A stretch of DNA of 64,000 nt from Cupriavidus consociatus (GTDB taxonomy: Bacteria; Pseudomonadota; Gammaproteobacteria; Burkholderiales; Burkholderiaceae): positions 1 to 64,000 of the forward strand of contig NZ_JAGIQA010000003.1 of the NCBI RefSeq assembly GCF_017814975.1. The letters are read 5' to 3'. The notes below the pieces were generated by a model, which was given only the letters and a program-made list of their open reading frames with translations, did not search any database and was not told the DNA's origin. The stretch's first letter is position 1. Each line of letters starts with the position of its first letter. Shown here piece by piece: positions 1 to 11,764 of the stretch. A program made the translations under genes and the position numbers.

Positions 1-545
1 GTATTGCCGCCGGCGGCCTTGACCACCAGCGCCGCCAGCATGTGGTCGGCGCCGCCGGCCGAGCCGCCGGCCCACACTACCTTGCCGGCATCGGCCTTGA
101 TCGCCACGGCGAGGTCCTGCATGGTCTTGTGCGGCGAGTTGGCCGGTACTACCACCACCAGCGCGTCGGCGGTCAGGCGCGCGATCGGCGTGACCTTGTC
201 GGTGCTGACCGGCGCCTTGTTGGTGACGACCGCGCCGAGCATGGTGATGCCCATGGTCATCAGCTGGTTGCCGTCGCCCTTGGCGTTGTTGACGAACTGC
301 GCCAGGCCCACCGTGCCGCCGGCGCCGGGGATGTTGTTGACCTGGACGCTCTTGGCCGCGCCGCTGGCGACCATGGCCTGCTGCAGCGAGCGCGAAGCGC
401 CGTCCCAGCCGCCGCCGGGCGCGGCGGGAGCAGTGATCTTCAGTTCCAGGGGGGCGGTCTGCGCGTGGACGTGGTGCAGAGGAAGCGTTGCGCCGAGCAA
501 GGCCAGCGCAGTGGTAGCGGCGAACCGGTGAAGGATGGCAAACAT
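1..545 (-). CDS. Bug/TctC-family solute-binding protein, C-terminus beyond window
   Basis: The gene reads from ATG at 545 leftwards and runs off the window, so about 181 residues are visible. The N-terminus is a signal peptide ending near HVHAQ. The mature part has the family hallmarks: a PAAPGGGWD loop (the binding loop of tripartite tricarboxylate receptors), NNIPGAGG, and later VVWAGGSAGGADHMLAALV. The family captures carboxylates in the periplasm, normally for a TctAB membrane pair. The PAAPGGGWDG form is closer to genuine TctC than the other Bug proteins in this window, so tctB/tctA may lie just outside. A gap of about 190 bases separates it from the upstream solute-binding-like gene on the same strand. 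Confidence 0.9.
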   Translation of the reverse strand, partial: MFAILHRFAATTALALLGATLPLHHVHAQTAPLELKITAPAAPGGGWDGASRSLQQAMVASGAAKSVQVNNIPGAGGTVGLAQFVNNAKGDGNQLMTMGITMLGAVVTNKAPVSTDKVTPIARLTADALVVVVPANSPHKTMQDLAVAIKADAGKVVWAGGSAGGADHMLAALVVKAAGGN

Positions 546-739
546 GGGGTGGTCTCCCGTTTATCGATGTTTATGAAAATGGCCGCTAGAGGGCCGAGTG
601 GAACTTGAACCGCCAGTTTCAGGACGAACGATGCCAACCGCGCGCATTGAGCGGCGGCACCACCAGGCCAGCATTACTGTTTCGGAGGCAACGGCGGGAA
701 GCGCTTCTGGTTTTCTGCCGCGCCGTTATTCAATTGAAT

Positions 740-1480
740 TCAGCCAGCGTCTTCCGCGGGTGCGACCGAAGCCCCCGCGATCCGGTGTCGGGCCAGTGCC
801 TCTGCAACGAAGCCGCAGGCCTTCATCTCTTCAACGAACGCGTGCAGGTAAGCAGAAGCACGCTGGCCCCGGCCTTGTGGCAACCCCATGGCCTGGCGGA
901 TCACCATGAAACGCTCGTCCAGCAGGCGCAGGCCAGGATGCTTCGCCGCGTCGGCTTCCAGTTGCTGGCGCACGCCGGCCGCCACTTCCAGTCCTTGCGC
1001 CAGGAAGGTCTGCACTACCGTCGGCGACGTCGGTGCGTGCACAATCTGCGCCGCCTGCAGTTCGCGCGTCAGAAACAGGTCATAGGCACTGCCCTTGCCG
1101 ACCGCGACGCGGTTGCCGGCGACATCGACCTGCGTGTTGGAGCGGACCGGCGAATCGTCGCGCACCAGGTACCAGCCTTCGATCAGCACATAGGGAGCGG
1201 TGAAATGGATCGTCGCGGCCCGCTTTGGATCGACCGCGAAGAAGCCCACATCGGCGTCTTCGCTTGAGACAACTTCCACCGACTTGCCGGCGGTGTCGAC
1301 TACGACCAGCTTCAGTTCCAGCCCCAGCCGCTCGGCCAGCGCCCCCGCCAGGTCAACGGAGACGCCGAACGGCCGCCCGTCCTCGCCGCGGTTAGCCAGG
1401 ATGGGATTGCCGAGGTTAATGGAGGCACGCAGGATGCCAGTGGGGGCAAAGGCGCCAATCAGGTTGGAGTCAGTCTGCAT
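740..1480 (-). CDS. Solute-binding-protein-3-like protein without signal peptide
   Basis: The 246 residues fit the amino-acid ABC transporter binding fold (SBP_bac_3). The protein starts directly with the first lobe (GILRASINLGNPIL, then GRPFGVSVDLAGALAERLGL), followed by DADVGFFAVDPKRA and FTAPYVLIEGWYLV, where the usual hinge and ligand residues lie. No signal peptide or lipobox precedes residue 13. The frame upstream runs straight into the gntR gene 11 bases away, so a longer secreted form is unlikely. It may be a cytoplasmic ligand sensor or enzyme-like derivative working with the adjacent GntR regulator; that is inference. No ABC permease or ATPase genes are nearby. Confidence 0.8.
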   Translation of the reverse strand: MQTDSNLIGAFAPTGILRASINLGNPILANRGEDGRPFGVSVDLAGALAERLGLELKLVVVDTAGKSVEVVSSEDADVGFFAVDPKRAATIHFTAPYVLIEGWYLVRDDSPVRSNTQVDVAGNRVAVGKGSAYDLFLTRELQAAQIVHAPTSPTVVQTFLAQGLEVAAGVRQQLEADAAKHPGLRLLDERFMVIRQAMGLPQGRGQRASAYLHAFVEEMKACGFVAEALARHRIAGASVAPAEDAG

Positions 1481-1491
1481 GGAGAGGCCGG

Positions 1492-2388
1492 TCAGGGTTC
1501 GAGGAGGTTAGAGATGCTGGCCAGCGCATCGAGCGTGTGGCGCAGGTGCTCGCGCATGAATGCCGCAGCGTCTTCGTTCTTGTCGCGCTCCAGCAATGCA
1601 AGAATGTGCAGATGTTGGCGCGCATGCTCGGGATAGCGCTCGCGGTTGCGCATGGAGCGATAGGACAGCAGGCGCCGCACGCGGTTGACGCGGCGGATAG
1701 CATCGGTGAAGAATGCGTTCCCCGAGGTTTCCACCAGCGATTCGTGGAATCGCACGCCACGGTCATGTAACTGGGCCGCGGTGTCGGTCTGAATGCCGCC
1801 GTCGAGCAGGTGCAGTTCCGCGGCGCGCAAGCGCTCCAGCACCTTTGCGTCCAGCCGGTAGCCAGGCTCCAGCAGAGCGGCCGGCTCGAGCGCCAGGCGC
1901 ATCCGGTACGACTGCAGCAGGCTGTCCGGCGTGGTCAGCATGGTAGAGAACTCCCAGCCGTAGCCCGGCTTGCGCTCCGCCCAGCCTTCCTGCGCGATCC
2001 GTTTGAGCACGGCGCTCAGCTGCGTTGCGGTCAGGCCGTAGCGGTTGCGCAGCGTCTGCTCCGGAATCTGCTGGGGCAGGTGGCCCTTGAGCAGGTCCTC
2101 GGCAATCTGGAAGTAAGCCTGCGACACTATGTCCACTTCTGTCAGGCCAAGCTGCGCCGCCATTTCCGCGGCGGGCAAGTCGAGCGGCCGCGCCAGGAAG
2201 AAACCACGATTGCGCTCGCGAGCCAGCACGCCTTTCTCATGCAACTGCCCCAGTGCCTCGTTGACCGGCGTGCGCGAGACGCGCAGGCGATCAGCCAGCA
2301 TCTGGGCAGGCAGGTGCGCACCCACGGGCATGCCTTCCGTCTGGATCAGCTCGACGATACGCGTGGCGATGGACTTATCGTATTGCAT
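1492..2388 (-). CDS. GntR-family transcriptional regulator with FCD-like effector domain
   Basis: The protein has 298 residues. An N-terminal winged helix (residues about 5-70) contains the GntR recognition helix region MLADRLRVSRTPVNEALGQL. A second winged-helix-like segment at about 105-150 (RYGLTATQLSAVLKRIAQEGWAERKPG) is followed by an all-helical FCD-like ligand domain. The same unusual three-part layout occurs in the GntR protein at 9075-9995, so the two are paralogues. It lies 32 bases downstream of the aconitase stop and 11 bases ahead of the solute-binding-like gene. It probably controls this operon in response to a carboxylic acid; that part is inferred from family and position. Confidence 0.9.
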   Translation of the reverse strand: MQYDKSIATRIVELIQTEGMPVGAHLPAQMLADRLRVSRTPVNEALGQLHEKGVLARERNRGFFLARPLDLPAAEMAAQLGLTEVDIVSQAYFQIAEDLLKGHLPQQIPEQTLRNRYGLTATQLSAVLKRIAQEGWAERKPGYGWEFSTMLTTPDSLLQSYRMRLALEPAALLEPGYRLDAKVLERLRAAELHLLDGGIQTDTAAQLHDRGVRFHESLVETSGNAFFTDAIRRVNRVRRLLSYRSMRNRERYPEHARQHLHILALLERDKNEDAAAFMREHLRHTLDALASISNLLEP

Positions 2389-2420
2389 GGATTGAGATCC
2401 GTTAAGCTGTCGGACGCCGC

Positions 2421-5045
<2,625 letters not shown>

Positions 5046-5107
5046 GACTGTAGTTTTGCATGTATCTGCGTCAAAATGCAATCAAGTGAAAACCCGAAGA
5101 CGCCCAA

Positions 5108-6358
5108 ATGAAATCCCAGCAAGCGCCGAATTCTTCTCCTGACGGCTCCGCAACTGCCATGGATTCCACACGACGCGGCCGCCGGCAATGGCTGAAAGGC
5201 GTCGCTGCCGCAGCGCTCGCTGGTTTCGGCGCGACGGTTGATCCCGCGCACGCTAAGCGCAACGTCAGGCCTCACACCCCCAGATCGAAAGGAAAGTTCA
5301 TGTACGCCTATGTCGGCTCCCGCACCACCCGTGAACGCAATGCCCGCGGTGACGGCATCAGTGTGTTTCGCGTGGAGGCAGCTAGCGGCGCGCTGGAGCC
5401 GGTGCAGGTCGTGGGCGACCTGGTCAACCCGTCGTTCCTGGCCCTGAACCGCCGGGGCGACCGCCTCTACAGCGTGCATGGCGACATGAGCGACGTCAGC
5501 GCCTTTGCCGTCGACCATGCCAGCGGGCAACTGGAATTCATCAACCGCCAGAGCACCCACGGCAAGAACCCCGTTCACCTCGCGCTGGACCCCAGTGAGC
5601 GCTTTATCGTCGTGTCCAACCATATCGGCGCCAGCCTCGCGGTATTGCCGCTGGAAGGGGAGGGCGCGCTTGGCGAGATGACGCAGCTGGTCAAGCTGGA
5701 CGGCCCCATCGGTCCGCACCGTACCGAGCAGAAGCAGGCCAAGCCGCACTTCAACCCATTCGATCCGTCCGGCAACTTTGTCATCGTGCCGGACAAGGGC
5801 CTGGACCGCACGTTCGCGTTCCACTTCGCCGACGGCAGGCTGGCACCGGCATCGCCCAGCTTTGTGGAGTCGCGCGAGGCGTCAGGACCGCGCCATGTGG
5901 CCTTCCATCCCAACGGCCGCTACGCGTATGTCGTCAACGAACTGGACTCGACGGTGACGACGTACGCTTACAAGCGCGACTCCGCGCAACTGACACCGCT
6001 GCAGATCCTGTCGACGCTGCCGCAAACCTTCACCGGCAACAGCCGTGCTGCCGAGATCGAGGTGGACCGCGCAGGGCGCTTTGTCTATGCGTCGAACCGT
6101 GGTCACGACAGCATCGCTGTGTTTGCCGTGGACTCGCGCACTAGCTTGTTGCGTTTTGCCGGCGCCGACCTGTCGCTCGGGCGCACGCCGCGCTTTTTCA
6201 CCACCGATCCGAGCGGGCGCTTCCTGTACGCGCTCAACGAAGACAGCGACACCATCGTCGCCTTCCACATCAACCCGGACTCGGGCCGGCTCTATCCCAC
6301 CGGCTTTAGCGCGCGCACCGGCAGTCCGGTGTGCATGGTCTTCTCGCCGCAGAGCTGA
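5108..6358 (+). CDS. Tat-exported seven-bladed beta-propeller lactonase
   Basis: The 416-residue protein belongs to the lactonase family that includes 6-phosphogluconolactonase (Pgl type) and carboxy-cis,cis-muconate cyclase. A twin-arginine signal is visible (GRRQWLKG followed by a hydrophobic AAAALAGFGA run), so the enzyme should fold in the cytoplasm and be exported. The mature part has repeated blades such as NPSFLALNRRGDRLY, NPVHLALDPSERFIV, GPRHVAFHPNGRYAYVVNE and FFTTDPSGRFLYALNEDSD. ATG 5108 is the first start. ATG 5159 also keeps the signal and is possible. A periplasmic location argues against sugar-phosphate metabolism and for hydrolysis of an external lactone. It is divergent from the aconitase gene and is followed by MFS and porin genes. 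Confidence 0.88.
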   Translation: MKSQQAPNSSPDGSATAMDSTRRGRRQWLKGVAAAALAGFGATVDPAHAKRNVRPHTPRSKGKFMYAYVGSRTTRERNARGDGISVFRVEAASGALEPVQVVGDLVNPSFLALNRRGDRLYSVHGDMSDVSAFAVDHASGQLEFINRQSTHGKNPVHLALDPSERFIVVSNHIGASLAVLPLEGEGALGEMTQLVKLDGPIGPHRTEQKQAKPHFNPFDPSGNFVIVPDKGLDRTFAFHFADGRLAPASPSFVESREASGPRHVAFHPNGRYAYVVNELDSTVTTYAYKRDSAQLTPLQILSTLPQTFTGNSRAAEIEVDRAGRFVYASNRGHDSIAVFAVDSRTSLLRFAGADLSLGRTPRFFTTDPSGRFLYALNEDSDTIVAFHINPDSGRLYPTGFSARTGSPVCMVFSPQS

Positions 6359-6414
6359 CCTGTTTTTCCACAAACCACTAAAGGACCTGGCGTCGCCAAC
6401 GCCTGGCAGACTGC

Positions 6415-7737
6415 ATGCAATCCAAGCATCCGCAAGACGAGCGCGCCATCGTGCGCAAGATCACCTGGCGCATCATTCCCTTTGTCTTTGTCCTGTACAT
6501 CATCTCGTACCTGGACCGCGCCAATATCGGCTACGCGGCCCTGCAGATGAACAAGGAACTGGCGCTGACGAGCGAGGCTTTCGGCTTCGTGTCCGGCATC
6601 TTCTTCATCGGCTACTTCCTGTTCGAGGTCCCGAGCAACGTGATGCTGAACAAGTTCGGCGCGCGGCGCTGGATCGCGCGCATCCTCCTGACCTGGGGCG
6701 CGGTGGCGGTGATGTCGGCCTTCGTGCAGAACGCCACACAGCTCTATGTGCTGCGCTTCCTGCTAGGCGTGGCCGAAGCGGGCTTCTTCCCGGGCATCAT
6801 CGTCTACCTGACAGCGTGGTTTCGCGCGAAGGAGCTGGCCACCACGGTGGCGCTGTTCACCGCGGCGATCCCGGTGTCCTACATCATCGGCGCGCCGCTC
6901 AGCACCTGGATCATGGACAACATCCACTGGCTGCAATGGAGCGGCTGGCGCTGGATGCTGTTGCTCGAAGGTGCGCCCGCCATTGTCGGCGGCGTGCTGT
7001 GCTACTTCTGCCTGACCGACCGGCCCGCGGACGCGAACTGGCTGAGCCCGGCCGAGAAGCAGTGGATCACGGACGAACTGGAGCGCGACCGGCTCGCCCG
7101 CCCAGCGGCCGCGCACCTGGGCACATGGAAGGTGATGCGAAATCCCAAGGTGCTGTACCTTGCCTTTATCTACTTCGTCTACCAGTGCGGCAGCCTGGGC
7201 GTAGGGTACTGGATGCCGCAGATCATCCAGGGGTTTTCGTCCAGCCTGACGCACACGCAGGTCGGGCTGATCGCGATGTTCCCCTACGCCTTCGCCACCG
7301 CCGCGATGATCCTGTGGTCGCGCAGTTCGGACCGCAATAACGAGCGCCGCATCCATTCCGCCGTGCCGCTGGCGATCGCCGGACTGGCGCTGCTAGGCGC
7401 CGGTGTGTTCACCGGGCCCTATGTCGCGATCGCGCTGATCAGCCTGAGCATGGCCGGCCTGTACGCGTTCAAGTCGCCGTTCTGGGCGCTGCCGACGCTG
7501 TTCCTGACGCGCTCGACCGCGGCCGTGTCGATTGCCGTAATCAATGCAATCGGCAACCTCGGCGGCTTTGTCGGCCCGTATGCGATCGGCTATATCAAAG
7601 CCCGCACGCACCAGCCGACCACTGGACTGCTGTTACTGGCGGGGCTGCTGGTGATTGCCTTCCTGATGACGTTGGTCATTCGCATCGATGAAGGCGGGCA
7701 GGGCGCCGAAGGCAAACTGGCGGCGCGCAATATGTAG
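6415..7737 (+). CDS. MFS transporter, anion:cation symporter type
   Basis: The 440-residue major facilitator has about twelve membrane helices. The N-terminal signature VLYIISYLDRANIGYA and the later LLGVAEAGFFPGIIVYLTAWF are characteristic of the anion:cation symporter group, which takes up organic acids such as tartrate, phthalate, glucarate or 4-hydroxyphenylacetate. It follows the periplasmic lactonase by 56 bases and precedes a porin. The three genes look like a set for outer-membrane passage, lactone opening and inner-membrane uptake of the acid. The substrate cannot be read from sequence. Confidence 0.92.
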   Translation: MQSKHPQDERAIVRKITWRIIPFVFVLYIISYLDRANIGYAALQMNKELALTSEAFGFVSGIFFIGYFLFEVPSNVMLNKFGARRWIARILLTWGAVAVMSAFVQNATQLYVLRFLLGVAEAGFFPGIIVYLTAWFRAKELATTVALFTAAIPVSYIIGAPLSTWIMDNIHWLQWSGWRWMLLLEGAPAIVGGVLCYFCLTDRPADANWLSPAEKQWITDELERDRLARPAAAHLGTWKVMRNPKVLYLAFIYFVYQCGSLGVGYWMPQIIQGFSSSLTHTQVGLIAMFPYAFATAAMILWSRSSDRNNERRIHSAVPLAIAGLALLGAGVFTGPYVAIALISLSMAGLYAFKSPFWALPTLFLTRSTAAVSIAVINAIGNLGGFVGPYAIGYIKARTHQPTTGLLLLAGLLVIAFLMTLVIRIDEGGQGAEGKLAARNM

Positions 7738-7858
7738 ACCTGTCCTGGCTGTTTCACCGCGCGGTGGCTCCTCTGCCGCCGCGATATCCACAGGCACTCC
7801 CGCCAAGCCAACCGAGCCGCGGATTCCGAAAGTGCCATTCCAAAACCGAGGAGTAAAA

Positions 7859-8938
7859 ATGAACCGTACGCAATGCGCCGTACTGATGTGGCTCGCCTGT
7901 ACCGGTGCCGCGCACGCCCAATCCAGCGTGACGCTCTACGGCGTGGCCGATATCGGCATCGAGTTTGTCAACAACAGACCAACGGCACAGGGCGGGAGCG
8001 CCAGTCAGTTCCGCATGCAGCCCGGTAACCAGTCCGGATCGCGCTTCGGGCTGCGCGGCATCGAGGATCTTGGCGGCGGTCTGAAGGCGTTGTTCTTGCT
8101 CGAGAACGGCACAAATCTGGATACCGGCACGCTGGCCAATGGTACGGGGGCAACTTCTCGATTGTTCGGCCGGAGCGCATATGTCGGCGTGCAGCACGCC
8201 TGGGGCACGTTGACGCTGGGTCGCCAGGACGCCCCCATCTATGACTTTGCCAAGGTTTACGATCCCAGCGGGGTTAGTGCGCGTTATTCCATCACGTCGA
8301 TGGATCCGGTGTTCTCGCAACGTATCGACAACTCGGCCAAGTATCTCGGTAAGTTCGGCGGGCTGCTGGTCGAGGCAACCTACAGCACGGGCTGGGACGC
8401 GGGACTTGGTGGGGAAATCCCCGGTGCCGCGCGCGCCGGCCGCCAGATGGGCGGACAATTGGGTTACTCTTTCGGCAGCACCAGCGTGGCGGTAGCTTAT
8501 GACCAGACCCAGGGTTCGTCAGCCGCTGCGCAAGGGCTGGCGAACAAGAATCTCGCCGTCGGTGCGGTGTCGACATTCGGGCCCATCAAGGCGTATGCCG
8601 GCTACCGTTGGAACCGGCTGCAATATGCCAACGGCAGCACGGCGCTGCCAGAGTCCACGCGTTCGGACATGTACTGGCTGGGTGCGTCCTACAGCCTTAC
8701 AAAGTCGCTGCAGCTGACTGGTTCGGCTTACTACACGAACAACCACGACAACAATCAGGACCCCTGGCTGTTCATTGCGACGTTAGACTACGCGCTGTCA
8801 AAGCGTACCGACGTGTATCTGACGTCCGCCTATGCGATGAATCGCAATGGTTCGGACCTGGCAGTCGGATCCGGGAATACGGTTGTAGCGGGGCGTAGCC
8901 AAGTCGGGGCTCTGGTGGGCATGAGACACAAGTTCTAA
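7859..8938 (+). CDS. Gram-negative general porin (OmpC-like, beta-proteobacterial)
   Basis: The 359-residue outer-membrane protein begins with a signal peptide ending in AHAQ and then SSVTLYGVADIGIEFVNN, the hallmark first strand of Burkholderiales trimeric porins. GSRFGLRGIEDLGGGLKALFLLENG and SRLFGRSAYVGVQHAWGTLTLGRQ follow, and the chain ends in MRHKF with the terminal Phe typical of outer-membrane barrels. The start is ATG 7859 behind a GAGGAG ribosome site. A 121-base gap after the MFS gene may hold its own promoter. It probably lets in the substrate of the cluster. Confidence 0.93.
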   Translation: MNRTQCAVLMWLACTGAAHAQSSVTLYGVADIGIEFVNNRPTAQGGSASQFRMQPGNQSGSRFGLRGIEDLGGGLKALFLLENGTNLDTGTLANGTGATSRLFGRSAYVGVQHAWGTLTLGRQDAPIYDFAKVYDPSGVSARYSITSMDPVFSQRIDNSAKYLGKFGGLLVEATYSTGWDAGLGGEIPGAARAGRQMGGQLGYSFGSTSVAVAYDQTQGSSAAAQGLANKNLAVGAVSTFGPIKAYAGYRWNRLQYANGSTALPESTRSDMYWLGASYSLTKSLQLTGSAYYTNNHDNNQDPWLFIATLDYALSKRTDVYLTSAYAMNRNGSDLAVGSGNTVVAGRSQVGALVGMRHKF

Positions 8939-9074
8939 CCGTTATCGGCCAGCCTCATCGTGAACGTTGTGCTGGCCGAGTCCCGAGAGCTTGAATCCGG
9001 AGCAAAGAAGCAGCCTGTGAGCTCATGCGGTTGCAATCAAGATGCTGCTGGGTTCCGCCGAACCGCTAATGTCA

Positions 9075-9995
9075 CTAGCTATCGGATTTCTCGCGTACTG
9101 CGTTGCGCAGATGCAGGCGCATGAAATCCGCTGCTGCCTCCTGCTGTCCTTCGAGCAGCATGTCGATCAGCGTCAGGTGCTCGCGACAGCGTCGTTCGGC
9201 CTGGTCCCGGTCCACGGCCTTGCGGTATTCCATGAGCCGGCGCAAGCGGTCGAGCCGTCGCAGACCTTCGAGAATGAACGCATTGCCCGAACAAGCCGCA
9301 ATGGTTTCGTGCAAGCGGCTGTTTGCGTCAAACAGCGCAGCCGCTGACGCGGTGCGGGCGCCGCCGTTCGCCAGCGCTTCCTGCTCGGCGCGGCACCGCA
9401 GCAGCGCTTCGCGGTCGAGTTCGAAGGTCGGTTCCAGTATGCCGGCCGCTTCGATCAGCAGGCGATAGCGGTAGCCCTGCTTGTAAGTCTCGGCGGACGT
9501 GAGTACGGGCAAGAACATCCAACCGTGGCCGGGCAGTCGTTCAACCCATCCTTCCTGCGCCATACGGCGCAGGATCGCGCCAAGCTGCGCACGCGTGATG
9601 CCATATCTGCGCATCATTTCGTTTTCGGTGAAGCGGTCGGGCAGTACCCCATTGAGCCGTTCCTCAGCAATCCTGAAGTACACCGCCTCTGCGTTGTTGC
9701 CTTCGCTGCCATCTGGCTCCTGTCCATTGACCGGTACCGCGCGGCTGCCTTCGGCCACCGCATAGCCGCCCTCGGGATGTGCTGCGACCACTGACTGCGA
9801 CGCCAGGCGCCGCAGGGCCTCGCGCACGGGCGAGCGCGACACCCGGAACTGCTCGGCCAATGCACGCTCGGGCAGGCGCGTGCCCGGCGCCATGCCGGTA
9901 GCAGAGATGTACTGATGAATGTTTGCCGCAAGGACATCGGCGAGCTGGCGGGCCATGAGGGGGCGGGTTCCAAACCGGTTGTCAGATGCTATCAC
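9075..9995 (-). CDS. GntR-family transcriptional regulator (paralogue of 1492-2388)
   Basis: The protein has 306 residues: a GntR winged helix (RALAEQFRVSRSPVREALRRL, about 45-65), a second winged-helix-like block (RYGITRAQLGAILRRMAQEGWVERLPGHGW, about 125-155) and a helical FCD-like C-terminus (LHETIAACSGNAFILEGLRRLDRLRRL). The match to the regulator at 1492-2388 runs through the whole length, including the second helix-turn-helix block. It is divergent from the amidohydrolase operon and the intergenic region carries a palindrome at 10009-10026. The start at 9995 is a GTG. ATG 9956 (MARQLADVLAANI) is an alternative. Confidence 0.9.
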   Translation of the reverse strand: MIASDNRFGTRPLMARQLADVLAANIHQYISATGMAPGTRLPERALAEQFRVSRSPVREALRRLASQSVVAAHPEGGYAVAEGSRAVPVNGQEPDGSEGNNAEAVYFRIAEERLNGVLPDRFTENEMMRRYGITRAQLGAILRRMAQEGWVERLPGHGWMFLPVLTSAETYKQGYRYRLLIEAAGILEPTFELDREALLRCRAEQEALANGGARTASAAALFDANSRLHETIAACSGNAFILEGLRRLDRLRRLMEYRKAVDRDQAERRCREHLTLIDMLLEGQQEAAADFMRLHLRNAVREKSDS

Positions 9996-10008
9996 ATCTC
10001 TGAATGGT

Positions 10009-10026
10009 CTTTTGGATTATCAAAAG
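10009..10026. promoter_or_regulatory. Candidate operator palindrome between gntR and amidohydrolase operon
   Basis: CTTTTG and CAAAAG form perfect six-base inverted arms around GATTAT, 14 bases upstream of the GTG start of the divergent gntR gene. Size and place suit a GntR autoregulatory operator. Not proven. Confidence 0.4.
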
Positions 10027-10189
10027 CCCAATGATCGTCAGTTGCGCCAAGGCACCGGGATCGCGTCATGTTCGGCACGCAAGCAAAATGGCATCGGGTA
10101 AACGATACCATTTCCCCGCTCCGCCTTGTCCTGCAAGGGCTGGTGGTCTCCGTCGGTCGATTACGGTTCTTTGTAAAAACAAAAAACCC

Positions 10190-10217
10190 TTTACATGGTT
10201 CTTTGAGCCTATAAAAT
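10190..10217 (+). promoter_or_regulatory. Candidate sigma70 promoter of amidohydrolase operon
   Basis: TTTACA (10190-10195) and TAAAAT (10212-10217) are 16 bases apart and 50 bases ahead of the amidohydrolase start, in an AT-rich stretch. The repeat GGTTCTTTG occurs at 10165-10173 and 10197-10205, so the second copy overlaps the spacer. The pair could bind an activator or repressor. Confidence 0.5.
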
Positions 10218-10267
10218 TCCATCCATCGCGCCCTCCCGGCGGCGCACCGACCACAACAGGAGACGTA

Positions 10268-11293
10268 GTGCATCGCAGACAAGTGCTTCAGGCAGGCCTT
10301 GCGGCCATTGGCGGAATTTCCCTCGTTGAAGCCATGGCAGCTAATGCAACTGGCATGTCCCTACAAGGAACTTCCGTGAACCAGGATCTCGTTGCCCACG
10401 TCAGCGCGCCATCTTCCCGGCCGCCGCCCGGCAGTTGTGATTGTCACGTCCACGTCTTCGACGGCGCGCGTTTTCCATTCGCGGCCAGGCGCTCGTACAC
10501 GCCCGGTGATGCCCGTGTGGTCGACCTGGTCGCGTTTGAGCAGCGCATCGGTATCGATCGCGTCGTGCTGGTACAGCCGAGCGTCTACGGCTTTGACAAC
10601 GCGGCACTGCTCGACGCGTTGGGCCGGCTTGGCGAAAGGGCACGCGGTGTGGCCGTGATCGACCTGGAGACGGTCGCGCCCGCGGTGCTGCAGGCCATGC
10701 ATGCTCAAGGCGTGCGAGGCATCCGCCTGAACCTGGAGGTGAGCGGCCAGCGCAACCATGGCTTTGCGCTGAAGCAGCTGAAGCGCGCGGAGGGATTGGT
10801 TGGACCCCTCGGCTGGGCGGTACAGGTCTATGCAGATGTCGATGTGATTGCCGAACTGGCTGTCGATATCGCGGCGCTGAAAGTGCCCGTGGTGCTCGAC
10901 CACTTCGCCGGCATCAAGTCCCACAAGAAGGACGAACAGAAGACGGCATTCGCCAGCGTGGTCGAGCTGGTGAAGCGCGGCAACGCGTACGTAAAGCTGT
11001 CGGCGCCGTATCGCGCATCGCATAGCGCTCCCGATTTTGACGACGTTGCCGAATTTGCCATGGCGCTGATCCAGGCCAGGCCAGACCGCCTGGTGTGGGC
11101 GTCGGACTGGCCGCATACCGGCAGCTCGGCCAGCCGCACCGGCAATCTCGATCAGGTCGAGCCCTTCCGCAAGACGGATGCAGGGCGCGCACTGAACCAG
11201 TTGGCGAGCTGGGCCAGCACGCCCGTGCTGCTGCAACGCATTCTCGTTGACAACCCGGCCCGGCTCTACGGCTTTGACCCTGTAGCGGCCTGA
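10268..11293 (+). CDS. Tat-exported amidohydrolase-2 family lactonase-like protein
   Basis: The protein has about 341 residues. The start is GTG 10268 with AGGAGA directly upstream. It opens with HRRQVLQAGLAAIGG, a twin-arginine signal. The catalytic TIM barrel begins CDCHVHVFDGARFPFAARRSYTPGDA, with the HxH metal pair, and runs through VVLVQPSVYGFDNAALLDAL, GVRGIRLNL, VVLDHFAGI and LVWASDWPHTG with the late Asp. This pattern belongs to the 2-pyrone-4,6-dicarboxylate lactonase (LigI) and D-galactarolactone isomerase branch. Export to the periplasm is unusual for that branch and parallels the Tat-exported propeller lactonase at 5108-6358. The first of five plus-strand genes. Confidence 0.88.
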   Translation: MHRRQVLQAGLAAIGGISLVEAMAANATGMSLQGTSVNQDLVAHVSAPSSRPPPGSCDCHVHVFDGARFPFAARRSYTPGDARVVDLVAFEQRIGIDRVVLVQPSVYGFDNAALLDALGRLGERARGVAVIDLETVAPAVLQAMHAQGVRGIRLNLEVSGQRNHGFALKQLKRAEGLVGPLGWAVQVYADVDVIAELAVDIAALKVPVVLDHFAGIKSHKKDEQKTAFASVVELVKRGNAYVKLSAPYRASHSAPDFDDVAEFAMALIQARPDRLVWASDWPHTGSSASRTGNLDQVEPFRKTDAGRALNQLASWASTPVLLQRILVDNPARLYGFDPVAA

Positions 11294-11324
11294 CCACGCA
11301 CCAGTGAATCCGCAGGAGCTATCC

Positions 11325-11750
11325 ATGACGATCAAGACCCCTTCAGGCGCCGTGCTGCTCAAGCCCGATCAATTGCCTGCCTATGACCGTGGCGGCGGCG
11401 CCAGCACGACTCCGCTGGTCGGCAAGTTCGTCGGGTCTGACAGCTTTATCACCGGCTACACGTCTTTTGCCGGTGGCGTGGAAATTCCGTTCCACAGCCA
11501 TAACTGCCAGGAGAGCGTTGTGCTGGTTGAAGGCGAGGCCATGCTCGATATCGACGGGCTCGAATACCGTCTGAAGCCGCTGGATACCACGTTCATACCG
11601 CCCAACGTGCCGCACCGCTTCCGCAACCTGTCGAAGACGGCGCCGATGAAGATCCTCTGGATCTACGCCGCCACCGACGCCACCCGTACCTTGGTCGATA
11701 GCGGCGAAACGCGGCCTGTATCGGCCGAGCACCAGACCCCCAAGGCCTAA
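11325..11750 (+). CDS. Cupin-domain protein
   Basis: The 141-residue single cupin starts at ATG 11325, six bases after AGGAG. Motif 1 is visible as EIPFHSHNCQESVVLVEGEAMLDIDG and motif 2 as PPNVPHRFRNLSKTAPMKILWIYA. The two metal-binding His of motif 1 (H-S-H) and the His of motif 2 are kept. Such small cupins are often isomerases, lyases or dioxygenase-like proteins in sugar-acid or lactone pathways. The exact reaction cannot be named. It lies 31 bases after the lactonase-like gene and 14 bases before the dehydrogenase gene, so it is cotranscribed. Confidence 0.85.
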   Translation: MTIKTPSGAVLLKPDQLPAYDRGGGASTTPLVGKFVGSDSFITGYTSFAGGVEIPFHSHNCQESVVLVEGEAMLDIDGLEYRLKPLDTTFIPPNVPHRFRNLSKTAPMKILWIYAATDATRTLVDSGETRPVSAEHQTPKA

Positions 11751-11764
11751 CTGAGACTTCCACC

